Source: CAXTTV01 sp964247295
Lineage (GTDB): Bacteria > Chloroflexota > Ktedonobacteria > Ktedonobacterales > Ktedonobacteraceae
Direction: 5' to 3'
Length of the DNA: 10,492 nt
Assembly: GCA_964247295.1 (NCBI GenBank)
Contig: CAXTTV010000173.1
Span: 1-10,492 of the forward strand
A program made the translations under genes and the position numbers. Numbering within the stretch: position 1 is the stretch's first letter; the number at the start of each line of letters is the position of its first letter. The notes below the pieces were generated by a model. It did not search any database. It was given only the letters and a program-made list of their open reading frames with translations, and was not told the DNA's origin. Of this stretch, positions 1 to 5,480 are shown one piece after another.

Positions 1-534
1 AATTTAGGGGCCTTTTGTGGCTGAATTCCCTCTACAGGCCAGCTTAAGCATTAAGGTAAGAAGTGTCACGTCCGTTCTTTGTTAACTGAACATGCCTGCC
101 TTCACTTATAAATAGGGATTTTTAATGTAGCTATTAACAACTCCTTTTTAATTACGCACTTTTCTGCTTATATTTTCTTTTTTAGATTATTAAAATGAAT
201 GATTTATTTTTCTACTTTTATCCTTATTTTTGCGCCGCCCAATCTACGCAATAGCGGAACTACTTCCCATATTAAAAACGTTTTTTATCTCATAGATGTG
301 CATCTTAAAACCAAATTTTCTCAAAATAGACGTAAAAATGGGGATTTTTTCGCCCGAACTAGTGACTAAATACGTCTCCTACAATATAGCCTTTTCTTGC
401 ATATGGCATCCCTATTTTCTTCAGTTCCCCAACCAGGGCTTTTCTTAATCATCTCTCGCTCGTTAAGAAGCAAAAAAAACTCAATTTGAGAATAGCCATA
501 ATAGGTCACTCTCACTATACTAATGTAGATTGCG
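1..534. other. AT-rich stretch without a convincing gene
   Basis: No frame on either strand stays open long enough or has an SD-plus-start to support a gene. The stretch is AT-rich, with several T and A runs. It holds a few short palindromes: AAAAACGTTTTT at 274-285, AGATG/CATCT at 294-305, and CTCAA/TTGAG at 480-490. On the minus strand the last one is followed by a run of eight T (472-479), so it could be a weak terminator for the small gene ending at 535, but its usable stem is only about 3-4 bp. The left edge may lie downstream of an unseen gene. Confidence 0.5.
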
Positions 535-714
535 TTAGCCTTCTTTACTCAGTTGGAAGTAAGCGAGGGCCATAACAAGAAAAAACAGACTGATAATCAT
601 GGTGGCATAGCGGCTGGCGCTTTCAAACGTAAAGCTAACTGCGAGTAAGCCCAGACTAATCACCAGCATTACTGTGAATAAAGTTGTGTATAAACCAACA
701 CTGCGGGAAAGCAT
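535..714 (-). CDS. small two-helix membrane protein, 59 aa, unknown function
   Basis: This short gene has ATG at 714-712 and TAA at 537-535. A very good SD, GGAGGAGA (728-721), lies 6 bases before the ATG and fixes the start. The product begins MLSRSVGLYTTLFTVML and ends AYFQLSKEG. It has two hydrophobic segments, about residues 8-30 and 34-52, joined by a short polar turn (ESASRY), so it should be an integral membrane hairpin with short, mildly charged ends. No family is recognised. It is divergent from the hydrolase remnant at 906 and shares the AT-rich spacer with it. A competing minus-strand frame overlapping 656-862 lacks an SD and protein-like composition. The gene is believable from the SD plus the hydrophobic pattern; its function is unknown. 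Confidence 0.7.
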   Translation of the reverse strand: MLSRSVGLYTTLFTVMLVISLGLLAVSFTFESASRYATMIISLFFLVMALAYFQLSKEG

Positions 715-843
715 ATATGTTCTCCTCCATGCACAAGTCCATATTGTCAGGTTGATCGCTTGATGTATTCTCTACACGAGATAAAAGCTCGGTTGGCCTC
801 ATAGGCAGATTATCTTCTCTTCTACTAGGGTTTTCGTTTCTTT

Positions 844-872
844 TTGAGTATACTATAATCAATATATATAGT
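844..872 (+). promoter_or_regulatory. candidate sigma70-type promoter for the hydrolase remnant and acetyltransferase
   Basis: TTGAGT (844-849) and TATAGT (867-872) are separated by 17 bases, a good fit to a housekeeping promoter, and would start transcription near 879, about 27 bases before the ATG at 906. A second -10-like TATAAT (854-859) lies inside the spacer. The inverted repeat ATACTATA (850-857) / TATAGTAT (867-874) overlaps the -10 element and could be an operator or simply AT-rich promoter DNA. The promoter is inferred from spacing and consensus only. Confidence 0.45.
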
Positions 873-905
873 ATTTTCTCTATTTCCCTGAGAAATGAGG
901 ATTCA

Positions 906-1276
906 ATGCCTTACACATATGTTAATAATATTACAATGTATTATGAAGAAACGGGTGCAGGCCAACCATTAATTTTATCGCATGGGGCGATCGGCTCTAT
1001 TGATCAACCTGACTCTAGCTGGTCGGAGATGGCTCCGGTCTTCTCCGAATATTATCACACCATACAGATCGAACATCGCGGTCATGGCCGCCACTACTCA
1101 TGGCGGGTGAGAACGATAAATGGGCCAATCTAGATCAGATGGTAGCCATGCGCCGCATTATCCCCCATTCCGAGATGGTGATTATCAACAATGCCGGTCA
1201 TTTAATTCAGCATACTCACCCACAGATTGTTGGCCCGGTCATTCTGGATTTCCTGGCCCGTCACTCTAATCCCTGA
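906..1276 (+). pseudogene. alpha/beta hydrolase, internally deleted and frameshifted
   Basis: The reading frame starting at 906 (SD ATGAGGA just upstream) gives a typical alpha/beta-hydrolase N-terminus: a beta hairpin with YYEETGAGQPLILSHG, the oxyanion-hole HG, and IEHRGHGR. It then leaves the family pattern and stops at 1133. From about 1093 another frame carries the matching C-terminus: PPLLMAGENDKW (the strand and acid region), then VIINNAGHLIQHTHPQIV with the catalytic-type histidine (GH), and LDFLARHSNP before TGA at 1274-1276. Family members are about 260-280 residues; here the two parts total about 130. The middle, including the GxSxG nucleophile elbow and the cap, is gone. The junction lies near 1090-1105, inside or beside a CATGG repeated 15 bases apart. 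It cannot be an active hydrolase as written. The spacing to the acetyltransferase (18 bp) suggests a former operon. Confidence 0.85.
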
Positions 1277-1294
1277 TATTCTTGGAGGCTTACA

Positions 1295-1783
1295 ATGCTG
1301 CGACAACCAATCTCAGTCCGACCAGCCAGGACTATAGAAATGCTCTATGTAAAAGAAAGAATATGGGAGTCTTTACTCGCCTCCCCCAACTTTATCGAGG
1401 TGCATGGAAGGAGGAATCTACGCCAGAAAGAAGATGCGTACTGGCTCAACTGGCCGTTTGAGCCTGATCCGGCCTTTGTTGCCGTTGACGGAGACGATCA
1501 ACGTCTGGGGGCTCTCCTCCTCAAGCCAGACCAGATTGAAGGGAGCGGTCGCAGCTGGCGGATCGGGATTGGCGTCGAAGAATGGGCTCGCGGTCAACGC
1601 GTTGGGCAGCATCTTATAGAATCCGCAATCACCTTTGCTCAAAAAAATCAAGCGGACTATCTAAATCTGCTTGTTGATCCTCAAAACAGCCGGGCGCTGG
1701 CCCTCTATCGTCGTTGCGGCTTCAGACCAATTGGCGAGAAAGATAGATTAATTCAGATGATAGTAGATATAGCTCACAATTAA
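1295..1783 (+). CDS. GNAT-family N-acetyltransferase
   Basis: 162 residues. This is an acetyl-CoA-dependent N-acyltransferase fold; the substrate cannot be told. The N-terminal half (about 10-60) holds the first helices and strands, with an ERIWESLLASPNFIEV-like opening. FVAVDGDDQRLGALLL (61-76) is the central beta hairpin. Motif A is around GIGVEEWARGQRVGQHLI (91-108), whose QRVG forms the pyrophosphate-binding loop, although the last position of the usual Q-x-x-G-x-G/A is His. Motif B is LLVDPQNSRALALYRRCGF (125-143), with the classic N-x-x-A-x-x-x-Y-x-x-x-GF. The start is supported by TTGGAGG seven bases upstream of ATG. The gene lies 18 bp after the hydrolase remnant and is probably transcribed with it. 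It appears intact and of normal length. Confidence 0.88.
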   Translation: MLRQPISVRPARTIEMLYVKERIWESLLASPNFIEVHGRRNLRQKEDAYWLNWPFEPDPAFVAVDGDDQRLGALLLKPDQIEGSGRSWRIGIGVEEWARGQRVGQHLIESAITFAQKNQADYLNLLVDPQNSRALALYRRCGFRPIGEKDRLIQMIVDIAHN

Positions 1784-1894
1784 CATGTTATATGTCAGGG
1801 TCCATGAAGAGCAAGCAAACCCCGTAGGGAACTATTGCAACGCTGATGGGAAAAGGAAAGATTTTTCTATGTAGAGAAGGGGGAGTCGAATGGG

Positions 1895-2161
1895 GTAGAT
1901 CGGGTCGCGTNNNNNNNNNNNNNNNNNNNNNNNNNNNNNNNNNNNNNNNNNNTGATAACACGATGCACCATTTTCGCCAGAGCCACTCCAACCGTTTGAT
2001 GAGAACGGGCAACGATGATCCGCAGTCGGCCATAACACCCGCCATCGCTCCCGGTGCCACGCGTCCCCACCTGAGCAGGTCTCCCACGCCTTTGGATGGT
2101 TCGGCTTCAGGATGCAGGTAGTGCGTCCCGTCTCTACGGGTCCACACGTGACCCGATCTAC
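1895..2161. repeat. segment bounded by inverted repeats, containing the assembly gap; possible mobile-element remnant
   Basis: GTAGATCGGGTC at 1895-1906 recurs inverted as GACCCGATCTAC at 2150-2161. With one mismatch the match runs to 16 bp (1895-1910 and 2146-2161), where the left arm runs into undetermined bases. The interior is clearly more GC-rich than the flanks. It also has a small hairpin, CCCGT/ACGGG (2127-2140, loop CTCT), near the right arm. Open frames cross it on both strands but none resembles a known protein, and the gap interrupts them. No target-site duplication is obvious. It could be a MITE-like element, a remnant of an insertion sequence, or two facing copies of a short repeat. 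The true length is unknown because the gap may hide more sequence. Confidence 0.5.
1911..1952. other. assembly gap (42 undetermined bases)
   Basis: All bases here are N. The gap begins directly after the left inverted-repeat arm, as expected where an assembler failed in a repeated or strongly folded sequence. Its stated length need not be the real one. Confidence 0.98.
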
Positions 2162-2167
2162 ACATCG

Positions 2168-3316
2168 TCATCTATGTTCCCATTGGCGCATTTCCAGGGC
2201 CACAAAGATGACAAATAAGAGGACGAGAATGCCCAGGACTAAAACGGGCACAAGTCGGCTCCCGACGGTGAAAAGGATTGTGCCTACCAACGCGACCATA
2301 GCGAGGTGACGAATAATCGTAATCGTTGGGAGCTCTCGACCCATTGAGACAAGTTTAATCACAAGGCCCGCTAATAACCAGAGACCGATTCCAAGGCCAA
2401 GCAGCCAGAGCGCCTGGACTTTTAAAGCCGGCTCTCGCGCCTGACTGACCGCCTGTTCCAATCCCACAGCTTCAACCATAATCCCTATCAGGATGGGCAT
2501 ATGCGCATAAATATAGGGCTGGCCGGAGCTAAGATTTCTGACAAATGGGGCCTCATCAAAAAAGGTAAAATACACCCACCAGATACAAACGATCAGACAA
2601 AAAGCCAAAAAGGCAACAACCAGAGCCACACCCGCGAGATGCTCTTCCCGCACTCCTCCAGCGATCACCAGAAGCATCTCGCCCAGCACAATTAGCAGAA
2701 AGGTGGCTAAGCGTTCTGGGAGATGGGTCGTGTCTACTGGAGCGTTTTTAAGGATCGGTCTTCCCAACCATGGAGTGGCAAATTCAATGACCAACCCGAT
2801 CGCCCAGAAAAAATATTTGAGAGGCACTGGCAGAAAAAGTGAAATAATCCAGCAGAACCAGCCCAGACCAAAGCCTTTCAGGTAAAAAGCGGAGATATTT
2901 CGCACTTCTGTGGCATAATAGTAGGCTCGCAGATAGAGCGCCAACAAACAACTACGCGCCAGAATATACGAGAGCGCGAACCCCTGTGATCCGTCTTCAA
3001 AGGCTCCCGGAACCTCAAGCGCCAATCCAACCGCCGCCAACATCAGCCCAAAGGTCAACAATCTCTGAATAAAATCGTCGCTATCGAAGCGGGTATCGTA
3101 GACAGCATGCCCCAACCAGGCCCACCAGATAATTAAAAAGAGCGCTGTGAACTGTATTAATGCGAGTGCCGAGACATGCTGGTTCAGACGCTGGCAGAGA
3201 GCATCTACAGAGATCGCGAAAGCCAGATCATAAAATAGCTCTAGCCAGGTAGCATGCCGATCTCGCTGCTCCCTCGGTAGACGCAACTGTGGTGGCGAGA
3301 AGAGAGGCGCAGTCAT
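2168..3316 (-). CDS. LtrA-family (low temperature requirement A-like) membrane protein
   Basis: 382 residues, multi-pass membrane protein. Family hallmarks are in order: WLELFYDLAFAISVD (24-38) opening the first helix, WWAWLGHAVYDTRFDSDD (64-81), HLPERLATFLLIVLGEMLL (198-216) with the conserved ER...LGE, and YIYAHMPILIGI (268-279). About ten hydrophobic segments cover the length, and the C-terminus ends in a short basic tail. LtrA proteins are named after a Listeria gene needed for growth in the cold; their molecular activity is not settled, so no reaction is claimed. ATG at 3316 has a GGGAG nine bases upstream. The gene lies 86 bp downstream of the release-factor-like gene on the same strand and could be cotranscribed. 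Its stop is only 6 bp from the inverted repeat ending at 2161, so an insertion may have landed right at the gene's end without damaging it. Confidence 0.9.
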   Translation of the reverse strand: MTAPLFSPPQLRLPREQRDRHATWLELFYDLAFAISVDALCQRLNQHVSALALIQFTALFLIIWWAWLGHAVYDTRFDSDDFIQRLLTFGLMLAAVGLALEVPGAFEDGSQGFALSYILARSCLLALYLRAYYYATEVRNISAFYLKGFGLGWFCWIISLFLPVPLKYFFWAIGLVIEFATPWLGRPILKNAPVDTTHLPERLATFLLIVLGEMLLVIAGGVREEHLAGVALVVAFLAFCLIVCIWWVYFTFFDEAPFVRNLSSGQPYIYAHMPILIGIMVEAVGLEQAVSQAREPALKVQALWLLGLGIGLWLLAGLVIKLVSMGRELPTITIIRHLAMVALVGTILFTVGSRLVPVLVLGILVLLFVIFVALEMRQWEHR

Positions 3317-3402
3317 GAAACGATTCTCCCTTTATCAGGAAATCTATAAAAACACTTTTTTTATCACCAACCAGAGGCAGGGCTGCTCAATTAAGGATAC
3401 TT

Positions 3403-3738
3403 CTACTCCATTGGTGAACCTCTCAGGCGTTTGCGTGCCCCATTTAACTTTTTGCTCTCTAATCTTCTCGTCTTGCTTGCCAGCGTCGGCTTTGTGGCTT
3501 GTCTCGGTCGGACGCGTCGCTGCATAATCTGCAATCTTTTCGCCAGCCTTTCAAACGCGACCTCCCGGTTCTCGTGCTGAGACCTTCGCTCAGTCGCGGT
3601 TACCACTACCCCACTTGGTCGATGGGTCAGGCGAACGCCACTCTCCACCTTATTTCGATGCTGCCCTCCGGGACCACCGGCGATGAAAAACTCCATCTCG
3701 GTCTCTCGCTCTAGCGAGTCTCTATCTGTCGCGTACAC
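3403..3738 (-). CDS. small GGQ-domain peptide chain release factor-like protein (ArfB/RF-1 domain type)
   Basis: 111 residues. It carries the peptidyl-tRNA hydrolysis motif GGPGGQHRNKVESGVR (21-36, GGQ at 24-26), then HRPSGVVVTATERRSQHENR (39-58), matching the catalytic domain of class I release factors. A basic tail (74-107; TKP...SKTRRLESKK) resembles the ArfB tail that enters the mRNA channel of stalled ribosomes. The codon-recognition domains of RF1/RF2 are absent, so a ribosome-rescue or recycling role is likely. It is shorter than typical ArfB (about 140 aa), with less sequence between GGQ and the ERRSQ motif. The start is GTG at 3738-3736: an in-frame TAG at 3747-3745 rules out a longer form, and the next ATG (residue 15) would cut into the conserved EMEFFIAGG strand. 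A GAGAGG about 11 bases upstream may serve as SD. Confidence 0.85.
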   Translation of the reverse strand: MYATDRDSLERETEMEFFIAGGPGGQHRNKVESGVRLTHRPSGVVVTATERRSQHENREVAFERLAKRLQIMQRRVRPRQATKPTLASKTRRLESKKLNGARKRLRGSPME

Positions 3739-3794
3739 TAATCTCTATTCCTCTCTGCGATTACAAACTCTACTCTATACTACAATACAACCAC

Positions 3795-3880
3795 TATAAT
3801 GGAATCAAAGGAAACTTTTAGGAGATAAAAAGCGTGTCAAAATAAGTTTTCAGGTGACCTTTTCAAGGGTAAAGGAGGTA
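3795..3880 (+). promoter_or_regulatory. -10 element and leader with strong SD for the 134-aa gene
   Basis: A perfect TATAAT stands at 3795-3800, with no good -35 at the right distance. The leader of about 80 bases ends in a near-ideal SD, AAAGGAGGT (3871-3879), 8 bases before the ATG at 3888. Just upstream, ACCTTTT (3857-3863) can pair with the SD (CCTTT 3858-3862 with AAAGG 3871-3875, loop of 8). It is also one half of the palindrome AGGTGACCT (3852-3860). The two foldings exclude each other. Whether this hides the SD in vivo is inference. Confidence 0.4.
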
Positions 3881-3887
3881 TTTCACT

Positions 3888-4292
3888 ATGCCCAAACATA
3901 ACCAGCAAGACTCATCACCAGAGGGCCGTCACACCAACGAAGCTGATTTTGATGCGGATCTGCATCATAATAATCAAGCAGGCGAGAACCGGGGTAAGCA
4001 GGTAGACTATTCTCGCTCGGCTGCCGATATTAAAGAGCTTAACGGCTTTCGCGGCATGTCAAACGGCGAGCTCAATGAAGTAGTCCTGGTTCCAACAGGT
4101 AGCCGTCTGGAACAAGGCGCAACCTACCTGAATCTGAGTAAACCGGAACAGGGAACGTTTGTAGCAACTTCCGAGATGGTCGCGGAACCCGGAAATTATC
4201 TGGTCGCGAAAAAGGCTTTAGATTATGTGATCTGGAACCGTCTGACAGGCGTCACTAACGAGGATCGCATTAACGAAAGCCCCAGCGTGTAA
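3888..4292 (+). CDS. hydrophilic orphan protein, 134 aa
   Basis: No family is recognised. The first 48 residues are very polar and probably disordered, rich in His, Asn, Gln, Asp and Glu (MPKHNQQDSSPEGRHTNEAD...). A more ordered core follows at about 49-122, with alternating hydrophobics: KELNGFRGMSNGELNEVVLV (49-68), GATYLNL (77-83), GTFVAT (89-94), NYLVAKKALDYVIWNRLTG (103-121). The core pattern suggests a small beta-rich domain ending in a helix. No signal peptide or membrane segment is seen, so it should be cytoplasmic. The start is fixed by the excellent SD AAAGGAGGT. It is divergent from the release-factor-like gene and is followed after about 200 bp by the membrane-protein gene at 4497, which has its own promoter-like signals. 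The very strong SD suggests high expression. Confidence 0.75.
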   Translation: MPKHNQQDSSPEGRHTNEADFDADLHHNNQAGENRGKQVDYSRSAADIKELNGFRGMSNGELNEVVLVPTGSRLEQGATYLNLSKPEQGTFVATSEMVAEPGNYLVAKKALDYVIWNRLTGVTNEDRINESPSV

Positions 4293-4349
4293 GTAGATAC
4301 CTTTCTTCTTATTACTAGAGATTTACTCTATTTTTCATTAATCAAGCAG

Positions 4350-4381
4350 AAAAGTGTAGTAGATCTTTTTTCTATACTTTT
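4350..4381 (+). terminator. weak terminator-like hairpin after the 134-aa gene
   Basis: AAAAGTGTAG (4350-4359) pairs with CTATACTTTT (4372-4381), 10 bp including one G-U pair, around a 12-base T-rich loop. It is followed by only two further T, then C. It lies 57 bp past the stop at 4292. The stem is AT-rich, so strength is doubtful. Confidence 0.3.
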
Positions 4382-4411
4382 TCCCGATATCTCTAATATT
4401 TCTGCGCCTAT

Positions 4412-4443
4412 CCCTACTATAGGGTTGCTACAGGCTGTATAAT
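4412..4443 (+). promoter_or_regulatory. promoter region with palindrome before the 162-aa membrane protein
   Basis: A perfect -10 TATAAT (4438-4443) lies about 54 bases before the ATG at 4497. The expected -35 site at 17 bp spacing falls in the palindrome CCCTA-CTA-TAGGG (4412-4424) instead of a TTGACA-like hexamer. A weak -35 covered by a palindrome is the arrangement often seen where an activator or repressor dimer binds. The regulator is unknown and the assignment is inferred from position. Confidence 0.4.
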
Positions 4444-4496
4444 AAAGACTTGGATCTCGTTTTCTTTTTACGGCTATAAGAAAGGTTGTCGCCTTA

Positions 4497-4985
4497 ATGC
4501 AGAAAATTGTACACCTGACGAACGCTGATAAGATCGCGACGTTCTGTCGCTCGCTCGCCTGGCTTGTCCTGGGCTTTGGCCTTGTCCAAATTATCCTTAT
4601 CGCTTATTCTTTGCAGAATGTGTACCAGTTATTTCTAAAGCAGGGACCTCTACAGGGTAGTGCGATGGATAATTTCCAGGTTACATATCTCTACCCACGG
4701 CTGACAGAGATTTTTCAAGCTGCCGTAACGGTTGCTTTCTTTTTCGCGGTCCTTTACGTGGCTGGCAGTATTCTTTATTCGCTTGCCAATACCGATGAGG
4801 AGGACGAGGAGGACGAGGAGGACGAGGCCCAGGTCCAATCTCTTCATCAACCAACGGCTGTTGTAGAGAGTTCTTCACAGGCTACTGAGACAGTTGAAGA
4901 TAAGGTAGATGTGACAGAGCCTGTAGTTGTCGAGCCAACAAACGCTGAAAAAACAACGGAACGTATCTCTAACCCCAAGGAATAA
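4497..4985 (+). CDS. two-helix membrane protein with acidic repeat tail, 162 aa
   Basis: No named family is recognised. Two hydrophobic segments lie at about residues 18-38 (LAWLVLGFGLVQIILIAYSL) and 74-96 (QAAVTVAFFFAVLYVAGSIL), separated by an about 35-residue loop with aromatic and charged residues (YQLFLKQ...TYLYPRL). After the second helix comes an acidic run, DEEDEEDEEDEA (100-111), and then a polar tail to residue 162 rich in Thr, Val, Glu and Ser, probably disordered. Both ends are expected on the same side of the membrane. The acidic run is written in DNA as a 9-bp unit repeated three times. The start has only a modest SD (AAGAAAGG, ending 11 bases upstream), but an upstream TATAAT supports it. 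The gene ends 12 bp before a long hairpin shared with the convergent receiver gene. Confidence 0.8.
   Translation: MQKIVHLTNADKIATFCRSLAWLVLGFGLVQIILIAYSLQNVYQLFLKQGPLQGSAMDNFQVTYLYPRLTEIFQAAVTVAFFFAVLYVAGSILYSLANTDEEDEEDEEDEAQVQSLHQPTAVVESSSQATETVEDKVDVTEPVVVEPTNAEKTTERISNPKE
4797..4823 (+). repeat. 9-bp tandem repeat coding for Glu-Glu-Asp
   Basis: GAGGAGGAC is repeated three times without interruption, in frame with the membrane protein, and followed by a further GAG. Slippage would change the number of EED units in steps of three residues without breaking the frame. Confidence 0.85.
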
Positions 4986-4997
4986 TCTTTTTTCCTG

Positions 4998-5047
4998 AAA
5001 GCAAGAGGGGAAACTGAATAAAATAATATGGTCTCCCCTCTTGCTTT
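4998..5047. terminator. bidirectional terminator hairpin between convergent genes
   Basis: AAAGCAAGAGGGGA (4998-5011) and TCCCCTCTTGCTTT (5034-5047) are perfect 14-bp inverted arms around a 22-base AT-rich loop. The A-rich and T-rich outer ends of the stem give U-rich 3' ends in either direction. It sits 12 bp after the stop of the + gene, and its right arm overlaps the TAA (5048-5046) of the - strand receiver gene, so it can serve both. Confidence 0.7.
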
Positions 5048-5441
5048 AGAGATCAAGCATTAGAGCGACGGTATCCAGAACGTTCACGACATCAAAAGGT
5101 TTGCCTAAATGGGCGTTGCAACCGATAGTTAACGCTTTATCCTGGTCAGATCTGGAGACGTGAGCGGTCACCGCGATAATCGGCATGTGCTCGGTCTCTG
5201 GTATCTGCCTCAGAAGCCGGACGGCCTCCCAACCGGTCATTCCTGGTAAAGACATATCCATTAAGATCAGGTCCAGATGAATTTCCCCAGCCCTCTCTAA
5301 AGCCTCCTGACCGTTCTCGGCAAAGTAGAGCTGATACTCTTCTTCCTCTTCTAGTATCTGTTTGAGCAGTTGACGCATATCTTCACTATCATCCACAATT
5401 AATATATGTTTTTTTTGAGTGATGGGCCGTATATTCTCCAT
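5046..5441 (-). CDS. stand-alone CheY-like response regulator receiver
   Basis: 131 residues, one receiver domain and no output domain. All phosphotransfer residues are present: the acidic pair D17-D18 in HILIVDDSEDMR, phospho-acceptor D62 in LILMDMSLPGMTG, T92 in IIAVTAHVS, and K114 in LGKPFD. A run of five glutamates (31-35) extends the first helix. Such single-domain regulators relay a phosphoryl group or act by protein contact. The gene starts 39 bp after the stop of the hybrid kinase on the same strand, with an AGAGG seven bases before its ATG, so the two are almost certainly one operon. The kinase is the likely phospho-donor, but the step after this protein is not encoded nearby. The stop codon is inside the terminator hairpin. 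Confidence 0.93.
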   Translation of the reverse strand: MENIRPITQKKHILIVDDSEDMRQLLKQILEEEEEYQLYFAENGQEALERAGEIHLDLILMDMSLPGMTGWEAVRLLRQIPETEHMPIIAVTAHVSRSDQDKALTIGCNAHLGKPFDVVNVLDTVALMLDL

Positions 5442-5480
5442 CTGCTTACCTCTGTATATATTTTTAGTAAAATGTGATAA

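Noticed and set aside
656..862. 68-residue frame on the minus strand
   Set aside because: It overlaps the 59-aa membrane gene in another frame, has no SD, and its composition is not protein-like.
906..1276. Programmed frameshift instead of a broken gene
   Set aside because: A frameshift alone would not explain the missing 130 or so central residues, including the nucleophile; no slippery sequence is seen at the junction.
1895..2161. Group II intron or transposon-associated guide RNA end
   Set aside because: A GTGTGG start and small hairpins near the right arm were considered, but no domain V, reverse transcriptase or TnpB could be seen, and the gap prevents a decision.
1788..2171. Frames crossing the N run on both strands
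   Set aside because: They are held open through undetermined bases, resemble no family, and three frames are open at once, as expected for short GC-rich DNA.
3346..3364. Hairpin ATAAAAA/TTTTTAT between the two minus-strand genes as a terminator
   Set aside because: The stem is only A-T pairs with a very short loop and would be unstable; the genes may well be cotranscribed.
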